This document shows, piece by piece, positions 10,993 to 19,559 of a DNA stretch of 50,637 nt. A program made the translations under genes and the position numbers. The notes under the pieces are model-generated. The model saw only the letters and a program-made list of their open reading frames with translations. It was not told the origin of the DNA and did no database searches. This stretch comes from Rhodospirillaceae bacterium (GTDB lineage Bacteria; Pseudomonadota; Alphaproteobacteria; Rhodospirillales; JABHCV01): positions 1-50,637 of the forward strand of contig JABHGV010000037.1 in NCBI GenBank assembly GCA_018671895.1, written 5' to 3'. The first letter of the stretch is position 1; the number at the start of each line of letters is the position of its first letter.

Positions 10993-11735
10993 GGCACCAT
11001 CAACGACACCGATGTCAGCGCCAGCAGGGCGAAGACCATCTGGCGCAGGCGCAGTTCGCTGACGCGCGGTGGATACTTGCGCCCCAGCATCGAGAAAACC
11101 ACCACCAGCGGCAGGGAAATGGCTGTCAGAATCAGCAGCCGGGTCTCGATGCCATCGGTTGCGGCCACCATCACCGTACGCGCCGTCGATCCGACCAGAA
11201 ACAGCGCCAGCAGGCTGTCGCGAATGACCGGCAGGGACAGCGGCTGACGATAGAACTGAAACACCACCGGCGGGCCGCCGGTCGAAAACATGCCGCTGAG
11301 AATACCCGACAACACCCCGAACACGGCGAACGACGGCAATCCCGATATCATCGCGCCTGTGCGTGGCGGTTTTAGCAGCATCAGGGCGGATGCCAGAATG
11401 GTGACTCCCAACACGATCCTGAGGACCGCCAGATGCTCGCCGCTGAGCACATTCAGCATATACAGTCCCAGCGCAATCGCCGGCAGCGAGAACACCAGCG
11501 ACACCCCGGCTTCCCGCCAACGCACGGCGCTGCGGTTCTTTAACAACGACGTCGACGTGTTGGCCATGGCAATCATGGTGATGATGACCGCCGCATCCCC
11601 GATGGGCATCAGATCAAGACTGGCAACAACCGATATGACGATCAGCGCGATGCCGAATCCGATCACCGCCTGGACATAGCTGGCGAGCCCGATGACGGCC
11701 AGCATCAGCACATATGAGAGAACTTCGTCGGTCAT
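10989..11735 (-). CDS. TauE/SafE (TSUP) family permease
   Basis: This 248-aa integral membrane protein has about eight hydrophobic helices and the family's N-terminal pattern YVQAVIGFGIALIVISV. The second half carries SGMFSTGGPPVVFQFY, the internal counterpart typical of sulfite/sulfonate/organosulfur exporters of the 4-TMS-duplicated TSUP family. The substrate cannot be read from sequence. The gene is divergent from guaA across a 97-bp gap. Confidence 0.88.
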   Translation of the reverse strand: MTDEVLSYVLMLAVIGLASYVQAVIGFGIALIVISVVASLDLMPIGDAAVIITMIAMANTSTSLLKNRSAVRWREAGVSLVFSLPAIALGLYMLNVLSGEHLAVLRIVLGVTILASALMLLKPPRTGAMISGLPSFAVFGVLSGILSGMFSTGGPPVVFQFYRQPLSLPVIRDSLLALFLVGSTARTVMVAATDGIETRLLILTAISLPLVVVFSMLGRKYPPRVSELRLRQMVFALLALTSVSLMVP

Positions 11736-11832
11736 ATCCCCGTTTATACACGATGGGCGGTAAATTGACTCCGCTCGTAGTCAGAGTTGCGCTATTGTCT
11801 GGCCAGATTTTAACAACAAGCCCCGAGCCACC

Positions 11833-13383
11833 ATGTCCGAACGCATCCTGATTATCGATTTCGGTTCCCAAGTCACCCAGTTGATCGCCCGACGGGTCCG
11901 AGAATCGGGCGTTTATTCCGAAGTCCACCCGTTCAATGCTGTGACGCATGACAGCATCAAGGCGTTCGACCCCAAAGGCATCATCCTGTCGGGCGGCCCG
12001 GCATCGGTCACCGGCATCGACACACCCAGCACGCCCGACGGCATGTTCGACCTGGGCCTGCCCGTATTGGGTATTTGCTATGGCCAGATGGCCATGGCCG
12101 ATGCGCTGGGCGGCGACGTTCAGTCATCCGACCATCGAGAGTTCGGGCGCGCCTTCGTTGATGTCGTCGATGATTGCGACCTGTTCCATGGCGTTTGGGA
12201 CAAGGGCGCGAAGGAACAGGTATGGATGAGCCATGGCGACCGCATCGAGACCCCGCCCGAAGGTTTCCGCACGGTCGCCACATCAGACGGCGCGCCGTTT
12301 GCCGCCATCGCCAATGATGAAAAGCATTATTACGGACTGATGTTCCACCCCGAGGTCGTGCACACGCCGCATGGCGCACAATTATTGGAAAACTTCACCC
12401 ACCGGGTCTGCGGCTGCGCCGGCGACTGGACCATGGCCGGGTTCCGCGAGCAGGAAATCGCCAAGGTCCGAAAACAGGTCGGCGACGGCAAGGTCATCTG
12501 CGGGCTGTCGGGCGGAGTCGATTCGTCCGTTGTCGCGGTGTTGCTGCACGAAGCCATCGGCGATCAGCTGCAATGCGTCTATGTCGACACTGGTTTCATG
12601 CGCAAGGGCGAGAGCGAAGAAGTGCTTGGCCTGTTCCGCGACCATTACAATATTCCCCTCGTCCACTGCGATGCATCGGAACTGTTTATCGGCAAGCTGG
12701 AAGGCGAATCTGATCCGGAAACGAAGCGCAAGATTATCGGCGCCACCTTCATCGATGTGTTCGAGGAAGAAGCCGACAAGATCGGCGGCGCGGATTTTCT
12801 GGCGCAAGGAACGCTGTACCCGGATGTTATCGAGTCCGTGTCGTTCACCGGCGGCCCGTCGGTCACCATCAAATCGCACCACAACGTTGGCGGCCTGCCC
12901 GAACGCATGAACATGAAACTGGTCGAGCCGCTGCGCGAATTGTTCAAAGACGAAGTCCGCAAACTGGGCCGCGAGCTGGGAATACCCGACGCCTTCGTTG
13001 GTCGTCACCCGTTCCCCGGCCCCGGACTGGCCATTCGCCTGCCCGGCGGTGTGACCCGGGAAAAACTGGAAATCCTGCGCAATGCAGACGCCGTGTACCG
13101 GGAAGAAATCACCAACGCCGGACTGTACGACGCCATCTGGCAGGCGTTTGCCGTGTTGTTGCCGGTACAGACCGTCGGCGTCATGGGCGATGCGCGAACC
13201 TACGATTATGTCTGTGCGCTGCGCGCTGTTACCTCGACCGACGGCATGACGGCGGACTTCTATCACTTTGACATGGAATTCCTGGCCCGCGTATCGAACC
13301 GCATCATCAACGAGGTCAAGGGCATCAACCGGGTGACGTATGACATTACGTCGAAACCGCCCGGCACCATTGAGTGGGAATAA
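11833..13383 (+). CDS. guaA: GMP synthase (glutamine-hydrolysing)
   Basis: GuaA amidates XMP to GMP using glutamine and ATP. The 516-aa protein has an N-terminal class I glutamine amidotransferase domain with nucleophile C82 (GICYGQM) and H172/E174 (FHPEV). The ATP pyrophosphatase domain has the P-loop [11 protein letters not shown] from about residue 225. The C-terminal dimerisation domain ends [13 protein letters not shown], the canonical end of bacterial GuaA. It completes the guanine branch started by guaB about 8 kb upstream. A 7-bp hairpin follows the stop. Confidence 0.98.
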   Translation: MSERILIIDFGSQVTQLIARRVRESGVYSEVHPFNAVTHDSIKAFDPKGIILSGGPASVTGIDTPSTPDGMFDLGLPVLGICYGQMAMADALGGDVQSSDHREFGRAFVDVVDDCDLFHGVWDKGAKEQVWMSHGDRIETPPEGFRTVATSDGAPFAAIANDEKHYYGLMFHPEVVHTPHGAQLLENFTHRVCGCAGDWTMAGFREQEIAKVRKQVGDGKVICGLSGGVDSSVVAVLLHEAIGDQLQCVYVDTGFMRKGESEEVLGLFRDHYNIPLVHCDASELFIGKLEGESDPETKRKIIGATFIDVFEEEADKIGGADFLAQGTLYPDVIESVSFTGGPSVTIKSHHNVGGLPERMNMKLVEPLRELFKDEVRKLGRELGIPDAFVGRHPFPGPGLAIRLPGGVTREKLEILRNADAVYREEITNAGLYDAIWQAFAVLLPVQTVGVMGDARTYDYVCALRAVTSTDGMTADFYHFDMEFLARVSNRIINEVKGINRVTYDITSKPPGTIEWE

Positions 13384-13401
13384 AAAGACTTAGAAAGGAC
13401 T

Positions 13402-13430
13402 CCATCACCAAGAACTGAGTGATGGTAGTT
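13402..13430 (+). terminator. Weak hairpin terminator after guaA
   Basis: CCATCAC (13402-13408) and GTGATGG (13419-13425) form a 7-bp stem with a 10-nt loop. The following TAGTTTG is only weakly T-rich, so termination efficiency is uncertain. Confidence 0.45.
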
Positions 13431-13476
13431 TGATCAAGATAACCTTTTCTTCCATCTGCATTTGAATTGGAACTGA

Positions 13477-14196
13477 ATGTTTTTGTTTTTCAATCCGCGG
13501 GAAGATTTTTTGTTGCAACTGCCGAAAGGCGGGACCGTTGCCGAAATTGGCGTCGCATCCGGCGATTTTTCAGACCAAATTCTAGATCGTTCTTCACCAG
13601 AGAAGCTGCACCTGATTGATCCCTGGATATATCAGAAAGACGACGATTATCAAAAGGACCCGAACAACCTTCAAAATGTTCAGGCACAAGATATATTCCT
13701 GTCCGTTCAAGACCGTTTCAAAGAACAAATCGAGCGGGATCAAATTCAGATACACCGCGCTTTTTCAGCAGACGTTGCCGATCAATTTCCCGATGCATAT
13801 TTTGACTGGCTTTATATCGACGGCATGCACACATGCGACGCCGTACTGGAAGACCTGCGGGCGTATTGGCCAAAACTAAAGCCGGATGGTTTCCTGCTTG
13901 GTCATGACTACGCCAATCACAAAATTTCACGGCATATGGAGTTCGGCGTTGTCGAAGCCGTCAACCGGTTCGTCGATGAAATCGGCTGTGACTTTACGGC
14001 CCTGAACGTTGAGCCCTACCCGACCTATGTCCTGTCGAAGGATCCTGACTCTGAGCGACATGCTGTCTTTATCGCCAATATCGTGCGCCATCTAGGCCTC
14101 GCGACAGAAATTAAAAACGTCACCAAGAAGAATTATTATCAAAACATTGCCGAATGCTCAGACGGATTTGTCCGAATATTTCCGGTGTTTGAATAA
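13477..14196 (+). CDS. Class I SAM-dependent methyltransferase (Methyltransf_24 type)
   Basis: The 239-aa protein has motif I VAEIGVASGDFSDQIL at about residues 22-37 and the acidic strand DWLYIDGMHTCDAVLEDL at about 110-127, as in the Methyltransf_24 family, which often acts on sugars or small secreted metabolites. HDYANH near residue 147 matches the usual metal or substrate loop (HDY). The substrate is unknown. It stands alone between guaA and a broken kinase gene, in a stretch richer in AT than the flanking genes, which suggests an accessory origin. The Shine-Dalgarno is weak (GGAA about 7 nt before the ATG). Confidence 0.75.
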   Translation: MFLFFNPREDFLLQLPKGGTVAEIGVASGDFSDQILDRSSPEKLHLIDPWIYQKDDDYQKDPNNLQNVQAQDIFLSVQDRFKEQIERDQIQIHRAFSADVADQFPDAYFDWLYIDGMHTCDAVLEDLRAYWPKLKPDGFLLGHDYANHKISRHMEFGVVEAVNRFVDEIGCDFTALNVEPYPTYVLSKDPDSERHAVFIANIVRHLGLATEIKNVTKKNYYQNIAECSDGFVRIFPVFE

Positions 14197-15646
14197 ACAG
14201 ACGATGCGTCAATGGCGGGTATCCCTTGCGAATTTCCAAGGGTCGCCGACATAGTCACGCAAATCTCTACGACTTTGTTGACATTCAACTTTTCAAGGGA
14301 AAGTTCGAGCTGATGGGTCTCGATCGTGGTCAGGTCAAGAATGTCGTTGACCAGGTCGAGCAGATGTTCGCCACCCTGCAGGATACTCTCAACGTGGACA
14401 TTCTGGGCAGGGGTAAGCGGGTCTTTGGGGTCGAACTGCAATAACTGGGAGAAGCCTAAAATGGCGTTCAAAGGTGTTCGCAACTCGTGGCTCATGCTTG
14501 CCAGAAATTCTGACTTGGCTTCGTTTGCCCGTTCGGCGTCAACCAGTGCATTGCGAAGGTCTTTCGGCCAAAAATGCGCATGTGATCGATAATGGCCGTG
14601 GCCCGATCGACCTGTGAATCGATTTTATCGAGCTTGCCGTTCAAATGTTCAAGGTCCGATTCGCCCTGCTTCGTTTTACGTCGAATATTGCTCGCCGCCA
14701 TGCGAATGACGTTCAAGGGTTGATTCAATTCATGAGCAACGCCTGTTGCCATCTCTCCCAACGTTGCCATTTTCTCGGACTGGATAAGTTGAGCGTGTGT
14801 CTTTTCCAATTCGGCGGAACGCTCTGCAATTCGCAGCTCCAATTCTTCATTAAGGCTTCGCAGGTTTTCCTCCGCCGCAATTCTGCGGGTTTCGTTGCGC
14901 CCCGATTGCCAAACAATCGCGGCGGACACAACCAACAGCACAACAAGAATCGCCACATATTCCAGAATTAAGGATTCCGAGATATCGGCAGCTTTCTGTT
15001 CTTCGTCGGGAATGAAGGTTGCCGCCGTAATAATCAAGCTCCAGGGCGCAAAGTATTTGGAAAGCGTCGTCTTTTTAATCACCTTCGTTTCATCCAAAAG
15101 GTCGGACTGGGTGATGGTTTCCAGTCTTCGATTGGGAATCCAAAATTCCACCAGTGTTTCAGTTCCATCACGATAATCCCGCAATGCGCCCATCGTGATG
15201 GCTTTTCCAAAATTGAATCCCTTGATGTCGGTCAGGACAAAAGCATTGGTAACTTGCTCCCATTCAGGGTGGATGGGGTGGACAGTCACCCAGACCTCAG
15301 AACAGGAGTCGACAGAACAGGTTTTTGGATCTGTTTTAGCAATGACGAAATAATCTTTTCCGTCGTTGTAACGAATGGCCCGCATAATCCTGTTGGATTG
15401 CGCAAGCGCTTCTTGTTCGCTGAACTCCCCTTTTTGCGAGCGATCATACAGGTCTTGCATGATGGACACGGCGATATCCAAATCATTCGACAGGCTTTGA
15501 ACGCGCTCTTCGTGAAGTGTTTGCGTGATTGTCGGAATGACCGTCACTCCGATGGGAAGGGCAGCAAGCATCACCGCCAATAACGGAAGAAAGCCGACAC
15601 GGAAGAAAACGGCCCGATCAACAGCCTTCATTAGTGCTAATACCAT
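14139..15646 (-). pseudogene. Chimeric, frameshifted sensor histidine kinase remnant
   Basis: The first frame (15646 to 14492) encodes a transmembrane helix, a Cache-type sensor region (DGKDYFVIAKTD, HPIHPEWE), a second helix (YVAILVVLLVVSAAIVW), a coiled coil and an H-box (GVAHELNQPLNVIR). After IDHMRIFGRK, near 14560, the frame shifts. The other frame then encodes a second, different H-box region: DLRNALVDAERANEAKSEFL, followed by MSHELRTPLNAILGFSQLL. Two unlike HisKA domains are thus joined out of frame. No HATPase_c domain follows; recognisable similarity fades near 14219 and the frame runs into the methyltransferase 3' end. This looks like a deletion or recombination product of two kinase genes and should be inactive as a kinase. 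The N-terminal 340 residues could still be made. Confidence 0.8.
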
Positions 15647-15843
15647 TTATTCTTCGCCTCATTCCCACCTTGGCATTCTTTACTAGATGGGATGTGATCA
15701 TAGAATTTAAAGAACCACAAATTCTTATACGATTTATGCCGTCTCAAGGCTTTTGGCAGGTCTCAAGCCACCCGATACCACCGAGGGGAAATAAGGCTCA
15801 ACCGGTGAGAAATAAATATTGCGGGATCATTCTCTTTAGATAT

Positions 15844-16275
15844 TTAGAAACCGTAACCAGCGCCTTTCAATGCCGTCACTAAAGCGTCATCGGCAAGTGG
15901 TCCTTCAATTTTCTTAAACCGATTGCCACGGGTTTTAAAATGCTCTTCACCGCAAGCAATCGACTTTTTATTGTCATTAATAAAATAATTCCAATAATTA
16001 CCGCTCCAGATATATCCAATTCTCCACCATCCTTCTTCACCTTTTGATATGGAGCGTACCGGAATATTATTTGCACGGTTCATCTGGTGTTTTGTTATCA
16101 AATCGCCTTCCCAGCCAGTCCCAAAGACACAGGATTTTGAAATTAATTCACTGGCGAACCTTGTGTCGACGGTGTCGACTTTTTTGATTGTCTGGCACGC
16201 AGACAAGCCAACCATTACCAAAGCCATCATCAAGAATCTCAAATTCCTGAAAGCAATAAATTTGTATATATTCAT
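15844..16275 (-). CDS. Small lipoprotein, unknown function
   Basis: The ATG at 16275 is preceded by GGGGGGAGG with 5 nt spacing, clearly better than the longer open frame from 16329. The 143-aa product has a hydrophobic signal sequence and a lipobox LSAC (MMALVMVGLSAC), predicting lipidation at the Cys near residue 27. The mature part has two further cysteines and a Trp/Tyr-rich section (WWRIGYIWSGNYWNYF). I do not recognise a family. The gene and its flanks are AT-rich compared with the rest of the window, consistent with acquired DNA. It should be membrane-anchored in the periplasm. Confidence 0.72.
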   Translation of the reverse strand: MNIYKFIAFRNLRFLMMALVMVGLSACQTIKKVDTVDTRFASELISKSCVFGTGWEGDLITKHQMNRANNIPVRSISKGEEGWWRIGYIWSGNYWNYFINDNKKSIACGEEHFKTRGNRFKKIEGPLADDALVTALKGAGYGF

Positions 16276-16577
16276 CGTGTCCTCCCCCCTCACTATCAAC
16301 GCTGCTGTCCCCCATACGGGCCCTAACAAACTTTTCAGCCCTGACTAAACTCTATATTTATTTTTTGTAGAATAGAATACTTATATATTCAACCACACGT
16401 TAAGTGGTTTTGAAGGGGGAACAGGCAAACCCATTTTCTAGGAATGGCTACCTTGTTGTGCATTGTCATTTCTGCATTAAGTAGCCGCCCTCGGCATGAC
16501 CATCGACAAACTGCTGGCATAAAAACTCCCATTATCAGTAATCCTGGTCCATGATTGGCGACAGGGAGACATTGCAG
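16276..16577. other. 302-bp AT-rich gap before bdhA
   Basis: No gene is supported here. It holds a hairpin, AACCAC (16391-16396) with GTGGTT (16404-16409), without a convincing T-tract, and an AT-rich block at 16340-16390. It must contain the divergent promoters of the lipoprotein gene and bdhA, but no convincing -35/-10 pair could be picked out. Confidence 0.5.
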
Positions 16578-17372
16578 ATGAGCACATCGAATATCGAAGG
16601 CAAGACAGCCGTCATTACCGGATCGACCAGCGGCATCGGGCTTGGCATTGCGACCGCATTGGCCGAGGCCGGGGCTAACGTGCTGCTCAATGGATTGGGC
16701 GATGTAGACGCCATCGAGACGACGCGCAAGGAGCTCGACGCGCTTGGCGCGGGCGACGTGCTTTATCACCCCGCCGACATGACCCGGCCAGACGAAATCG
16801 CCGACATGATTGCCTGTGCCAACCGCGATCTGGGCGGCGTCGATATTCTGGTCAACAACGCCGGTATCCAGTTCGTATCGGCCATCGAGGAATTCCCGAC
16901 CGATAAGTGGGATGCCATCATCGCCATCAATCTAAGTTCGTCGTTTCACACCATTCGCGCCGCCATACCGTTGATGAAGACCGCCGGGTGGGGACGCATT
17001 GTCAACATCGCCTCGGCCCATGCGCTGATCGCATCGCCCTTCAAGGCGGCTTATGTTGCGGCAAAGCATGGTGTGCTCGGTCTGACCCGCACGGTCAGCC
17101 TGGAAGTCGCAGAAGAAAACATTACCGTCAACGCCATCTGCCCCGGTTACGTGAAGACGCCACTGGTCGAAAACCAGATCACCGACACCGCCAAAGTCCG
17201 GGGTATTTCCGAAGAAGAAGTCGTGCGCGACGTTATTCTGGCCGCACAACCATCAAAAAAATTCATTGAAATCAGCGAATTGGCCGACCTGACCCTGTTT
17301 TTGTGTTCCGATGGTGGGGCATCCATCAACGGCACGGCGCTGTCGGTCGACGGCGGCTGGTCGGCGCATTAA
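16578..17372 (+). CDS. bdhA: 3-hydroxybutyrate dehydrogenase (SDR family)
   Basis: This 264-aa classical short-chain dehydrogenase has the cofactor loop TGSTSGIG at residues 14-21 and NNAG near 94. The catalytic residues are S146 (NIASAHAL), Y159 and K163 (YVAAK). The late VNAICPGYVKTPLV and C-terminal GTALSVDGGWSAH are typical of D-3-hydroxybutyrate dehydrogenases, which turn the PHB-derived monomer into acetoacetate with NAD+. The ATG at 16578 has AGGGAGA 8 nt upstream, so the longer open frame from 16551 is not used. No other PHB gene is nearby. The substrate assignment is good but not certain within the SDR family. Confidence 0.88.
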   Translation: MSTSNIEGKTAVITGSTSGIGLGIATALAEAGANVLLNGLGDVDAIETTRKELDALGAGDVLYHPADMTRPDEIADMIACANRDLGGVDILVNNAGIQFVSAIEEFPTDKWDAIIAINLSSSFHTIRAAIPLMKTAGWGRIVNIASAHALIASPFKAAYVAAKHGVLGLTRTVSLEVAEENITVNAICPGYVKTPLVENQITDTAKVRGISEEEVVRDVILAAQPSKKFIEISELADLTLFLCSDGGASINGTALSVDGGWSAH

Positions 17373-17380
17373 TCGGCTGG

Positions 17381-18205
17381 TTATTCGTCGTAAGTAAATA
17401 TCCTGAAGCGACCATCGACAGGCATCAACCGGTCCATGGTCCTGACCGCCAGTGGGATCTGATCCATAAACAGCGGCTTTAATTGATCCAGTAAATCCTG
17501 AGTGCCGTAATTGTTCAGGGTCATGGAATAGGCATTGCGGAATTGCGGCGTCATAAATTCGACAATCCAGTCCTCGCCATCACTGGCCGCCCCCACATAG
17601 GCCGGGAAAAAGGCCCCGTGATGATCGCGGTACATAACCTGGCCGATAATCGGCTGAATGAAATTCTTGCCGTCATTTGACGGACCAAAGTTGATGTATC
17701 GGCTGGGCGCATGCAGGACGTATTGGGAATCATCATCCTGTGTCCATGTCACCTCGACGAACAGGTCGCGCATGCAAGTGGCGTTGCTGTTCAGCAATTC
17801 AAACGCCGCATCATGGTCCAGGTAGGTCACGGAGCGATCAGCACATTGAACGTGCGACACGCCTGTCGGTGGCGACAGGTGATCGACACAGAACACATCC
17901 TTACCTGTGAAATCACCAAACAGTTCGGTCTTGTACATGAAATCCATAACCACCAGCTGATGGAATTTATCGTCGCGGCTACAGGTCAGGAATTCAAACG
18001 GCTTGCCCTTCTGAAACAGCTCGCCCTTGCCGCCCAGGTAACCTTTCGAGAAAGGAACGTTTTCAAACCGGCATTCGTGGGACAGGTGATAGACTTCATC
18101 GGGGCCGCAGCGCAAAACCGACTGGATTTCAGTGGTCCACGAGTTGCCGTCACTTTCATTTCGGATGAAACCCGACTTCAGGTCCGGGGCGTTGCCAGTC
18201 GTCAT
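17381..18205 (-). CDS. Conserved-looking cytoplasmic protein, unknown function
   Basis: The 274-aa product has no signal peptide and no membrane helix and is rich in acidic and aromatic residues. The ATG at 18205 has a strong GGGGGGA 8 nt upstream. Visible features are CGPDEVYHLSHECRFENVPF, a region with several cysteines, and DRLMPVDGRFRIFTYDE at the C-terminus. I do not recognise a domain. It is the last gene of a minus-strand run starting at 19337 that includes fliN, 15 bp after a 38-codon membrane-protein gene. A flagellar or surface role is possible only by association. Confidence 0.7.
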   Translation of the reverse strand: MTTGNAPDLKSGFIRNESDGNSWTTEIQSVLRCGPDEVYHLSHECRFENVPFSKGYLGGKGELFQKGKPFEFLTCSRDDKFHQLVVMDFMYKTELFGDFTGKDVFCVDHLSPPTGVSHVQCADRSVTYLDHDAAFELLNSNATCMRDLFVEVTWTQDDDSQYVLHAPSRYINFGPSNDGKNFIQPIIGQVMYRDHHGAFFPAYVGAASDGEDWIVEFMTPQFRNAYSMTLNNYGTQDLLDQLKPLFMDQIPLAVRTMDRLMPVDGRFRIFTYDE

Positions 18206-18220
18206 GATGCAAGTCCCCCC

Positions 18221-18337
18221 CTACTTTTTACCGCGTTTTTCGACCACCTTCACCAACGCCCAAATACCGCCCATGATGACAAGGGCGACGCCGAATAACT
18301 TCAAATAGACCAGTAACAGGCCGGCGGCCATATCCAT
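18221..18337 (-). CDS. 38-aa single-pass membrane microprotein
   Basis: A 39-codon frame runs from ATG (18337) to TAG (18221). The peptide begins MDMAAGLLLVYLKLFGVALV, continues as a hydrophobic helix and ends in the basic tail VEKRGKK, the layout of a single-pass inner-membrane protein with a cytoplasmic C-terminus. AGGG lies 9 nt upstream of the ATG. It fits exactly into the gap between two same-strand genes, leaving 18 bp on one side and 15 bp on the other, which supports it as a real gene. The function is unknown. Confidence 0.62.
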   Translation of the reverse strand: MDMAAGLLLVYLKLFGVALVIMGGIWALVKVVEKRGKK

Positions 18338-18355
18338 GAGGTAAGACCCTGCGCG

Positions 18356-18559
18356 TTAGTGTCGGGTTGCTGTGACGGGAACCTGCTCGTCGAGCAGTTC
18401 CTCGACCGCGCGAGTGACTTTCAGCCAGACGAAGCGGCCTTCGGTGTCGCCCCGTTGCGCCAGTTCATCGGCCTTGATGGCGGCACCGTTACGGGCCATC
18501 TCGCCATACTTTTCGACAAGCAGGCTGGCACAGCGCCAGATTTCGGTATTCGTCGTCAT
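18356..18559 (-). CDS. Small helical protein, paralog of the gene at 18927-19148
   Basis: The 67-aa soluble protein starts at an ATG with GGAGG about 8 nt upstream. Its core, IWRCASLLVEKYG, then KADELAQRGD and VWLKVTRAV, aligns without gaps to the 73-aa product on the other side of fliN: E-hydrophobic-x4-A-x3-L-x4-YG, A-x-E, GD-x2-G, W, V. It resembles the short DUF6961-like alphaproteobacterial proteins of unknown function. Two predicted helices joined by the GD turn are likely. It ends 18 bp before the 38-codon gene. Confidence 0.72.
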   Translation of the reverse strand: MTTNTEIWRCASLLVEKYGEMARNGAAIKADELAQRGDTEGRFVWLKVTRAVEELLDEQVPVTATRH

Positions 18560-18575
18560 TTCTTTCGGCCTCCGT

Positions 18576-18899
18576 CTACTGACTCTTCATAATTTTGGTA
18601 ATGCTGACACCCAGGCGATCCTCAATGACAACCACTTCGCCCTTGGCGATGATCTGTTTTTCAGCACTTAATTCGATTTCCTCGCCGACCAGACGGTCCA
18701 GTTCGACAACGGCACCACGGCCAAGTTTCAGAATTTGACTGATCGGCATCATCGACGTTCCCAACACGGCGATCACATCGACGGAAATTCCATACACGGC
18801 GCCTTCATCGTCGTCGTCCGATGCCATTGGCGCCGGGGCCGGGGCCTCAGCTTGCTCCGCCATCGCAGCTTCCATATCCATGTCGTCTTCGTCGGCCAT
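18576..18899 (-). CDS. fliN: Flagellar motor switch protein FliN (orphan location)
   Basis: The 107-aa protein has an acidic, Ala/Pro-rich N-terminal arm of about 34 residues and a C-terminal SpoA (FliMN_C) domain: IAVLGTSMMPISQILKLGRG, VELDRLVGEEIEL, and GEVVVIEDRLGVSITKI. FliN forms the base of the switch-complex C-ring with FliM and FliG and contacts FliH of the export apparatus. No other C-ring gene is adjacent; the neighbours are small uncharacterised genes on the same strand. AGGGA sits 6-7 nt before the ATG. It could be the only FliN of the genome or a paralog. Confidence 0.9.
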   Translation of the reverse strand: MADEDDMDMEAAMAEQAEAPAPAPMASDDDDEGAVYGISVDVIAVLGTSMMPISQILKLGRGAVVELDRLVGEEIELSAEKQIIAKGEVVVIEDRLGVSITKIMKSQ

Positions 18900-18926
18900 G
18901 TCTTTCCCTAAACCCTTAAGTCAGCA

Positions 18927-19148
18927 TCAGTGCAAGCTGACTTTTTCCAACTCTTCCTCGGCGGTCATGCCATCGACCAACATGATCAGTCTTTTCCATG
19001 TCCTGTAGCCATCGACGTCACCAGAATTCAGCATTTCTCCGGCCCTCAGCGAGGCGACGATAACGGCGTCTTTTCCGTACTGCCGCATCAGATCATCGGC
19101 CAATTTGTAGACCTCGGCATTGGATAATATTTCACCGGGGTCATCCAC
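18927..19148 (-). CDS. Small helical protein, paralog of the gene at 18356-18559
   Basis: The 73-aa soluble protein has the core VYKLADDLMRQYG, RAGEMLNSGDVDGYRTWKRL and a short acidic tail ending VSLH. It shares the spacing of conserved positions (A, L, YG, E, GD, G, W) with the 67-aa protein downstream of fliN. The pair probably arose by duplication. The ATG is 6 bp after the stop of the 60-aa gene upstream, so the two are likely translated from one message. The function is unknown. Confidence 0.68.
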   Translation of the reverse strand: MDDPGEILSNAEVYKLADDLMRQYGKDAVIVASLRAGEMLNSGDVDGYRTWKRLIMLVDGMTAEEELEKVSLH

Positions 19149-19154
19149 GTCAGA

Positions 19155-19337
19155 TCATCCCATTGCCGCGTTCAATTCATTCGGGGGCGAACACTTGTAC
19201 CAGCGTTCTTCCTCCGCCCATGCGGCGTCTTTGGCGCTTTGTTCCTTGTCATGTAGCGCCAGAACCTTGTCGCCGACTTTCGAATCGACAACCACCCAGG
19301 ATCTGATTTGATCGACATAACGAACTTGATAACGCAT
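19155..19337 (-). CDS. 60-aa protein with a DUF2188-like pattern
   Basis: From the ATG at 19337 the peptide begins MRYQVRYVDQIRSWVVVDSK and continues GDKVLALHDKEQSAKDAAW-x-EE-x-W. The pattern of a short beta hairpin (W-V-V-x-D-x2-G-x-VLALH) followed by a helix with A-x2-A and EE-x-W resembles small DUF2188-type proteins. A TTG two codons upstream (19343) is an alternative start. It is the first gene of the small-gene run that includes fliN and is divergent from rpsU. The role is unknown. Confidence 0.62.
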   Translation of the reverse strand: MRYQVRYVDQIRSWVVVDSKVGDKVLALHDKEQSAKDAAWAEEERWYKCSPPNELNAAMG

Positions 19338-19499
19338 AAACAACTGCCCTCACTCAGCGGTCCCGATTTATCTATCTCTTGAAAATACAGGGGCTTCCTC
19401 AACAAATCGTAAACGCCTGAGCTGTCTGATCGACCGCTTTGCAAGCATCTGTTTTTGTTGATAAATATCGTTCGTTTCAGGGGTTTATCCTGACCGCGT

Positions 19500-19529
19500 T
19501 TGTCATCGGATGGTATTTACGTCTATGAT
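19500..19529 (+). promoter_or_regulatory. Candidate sigma70-type promoter of rpsU
   Basis: TTGTCA (19500-19505) and TATGAT (19524-19529) are separated by 18 bp, each matching the consensus at 5 of 6 positions. Transcription would start near 19536, about 24 nt before the TTG start at 19560. Confidence 0.55.
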
Positions 19530-19559
19530 GCCGGACCGAAACGGAAAGCGAGAAGCGAT

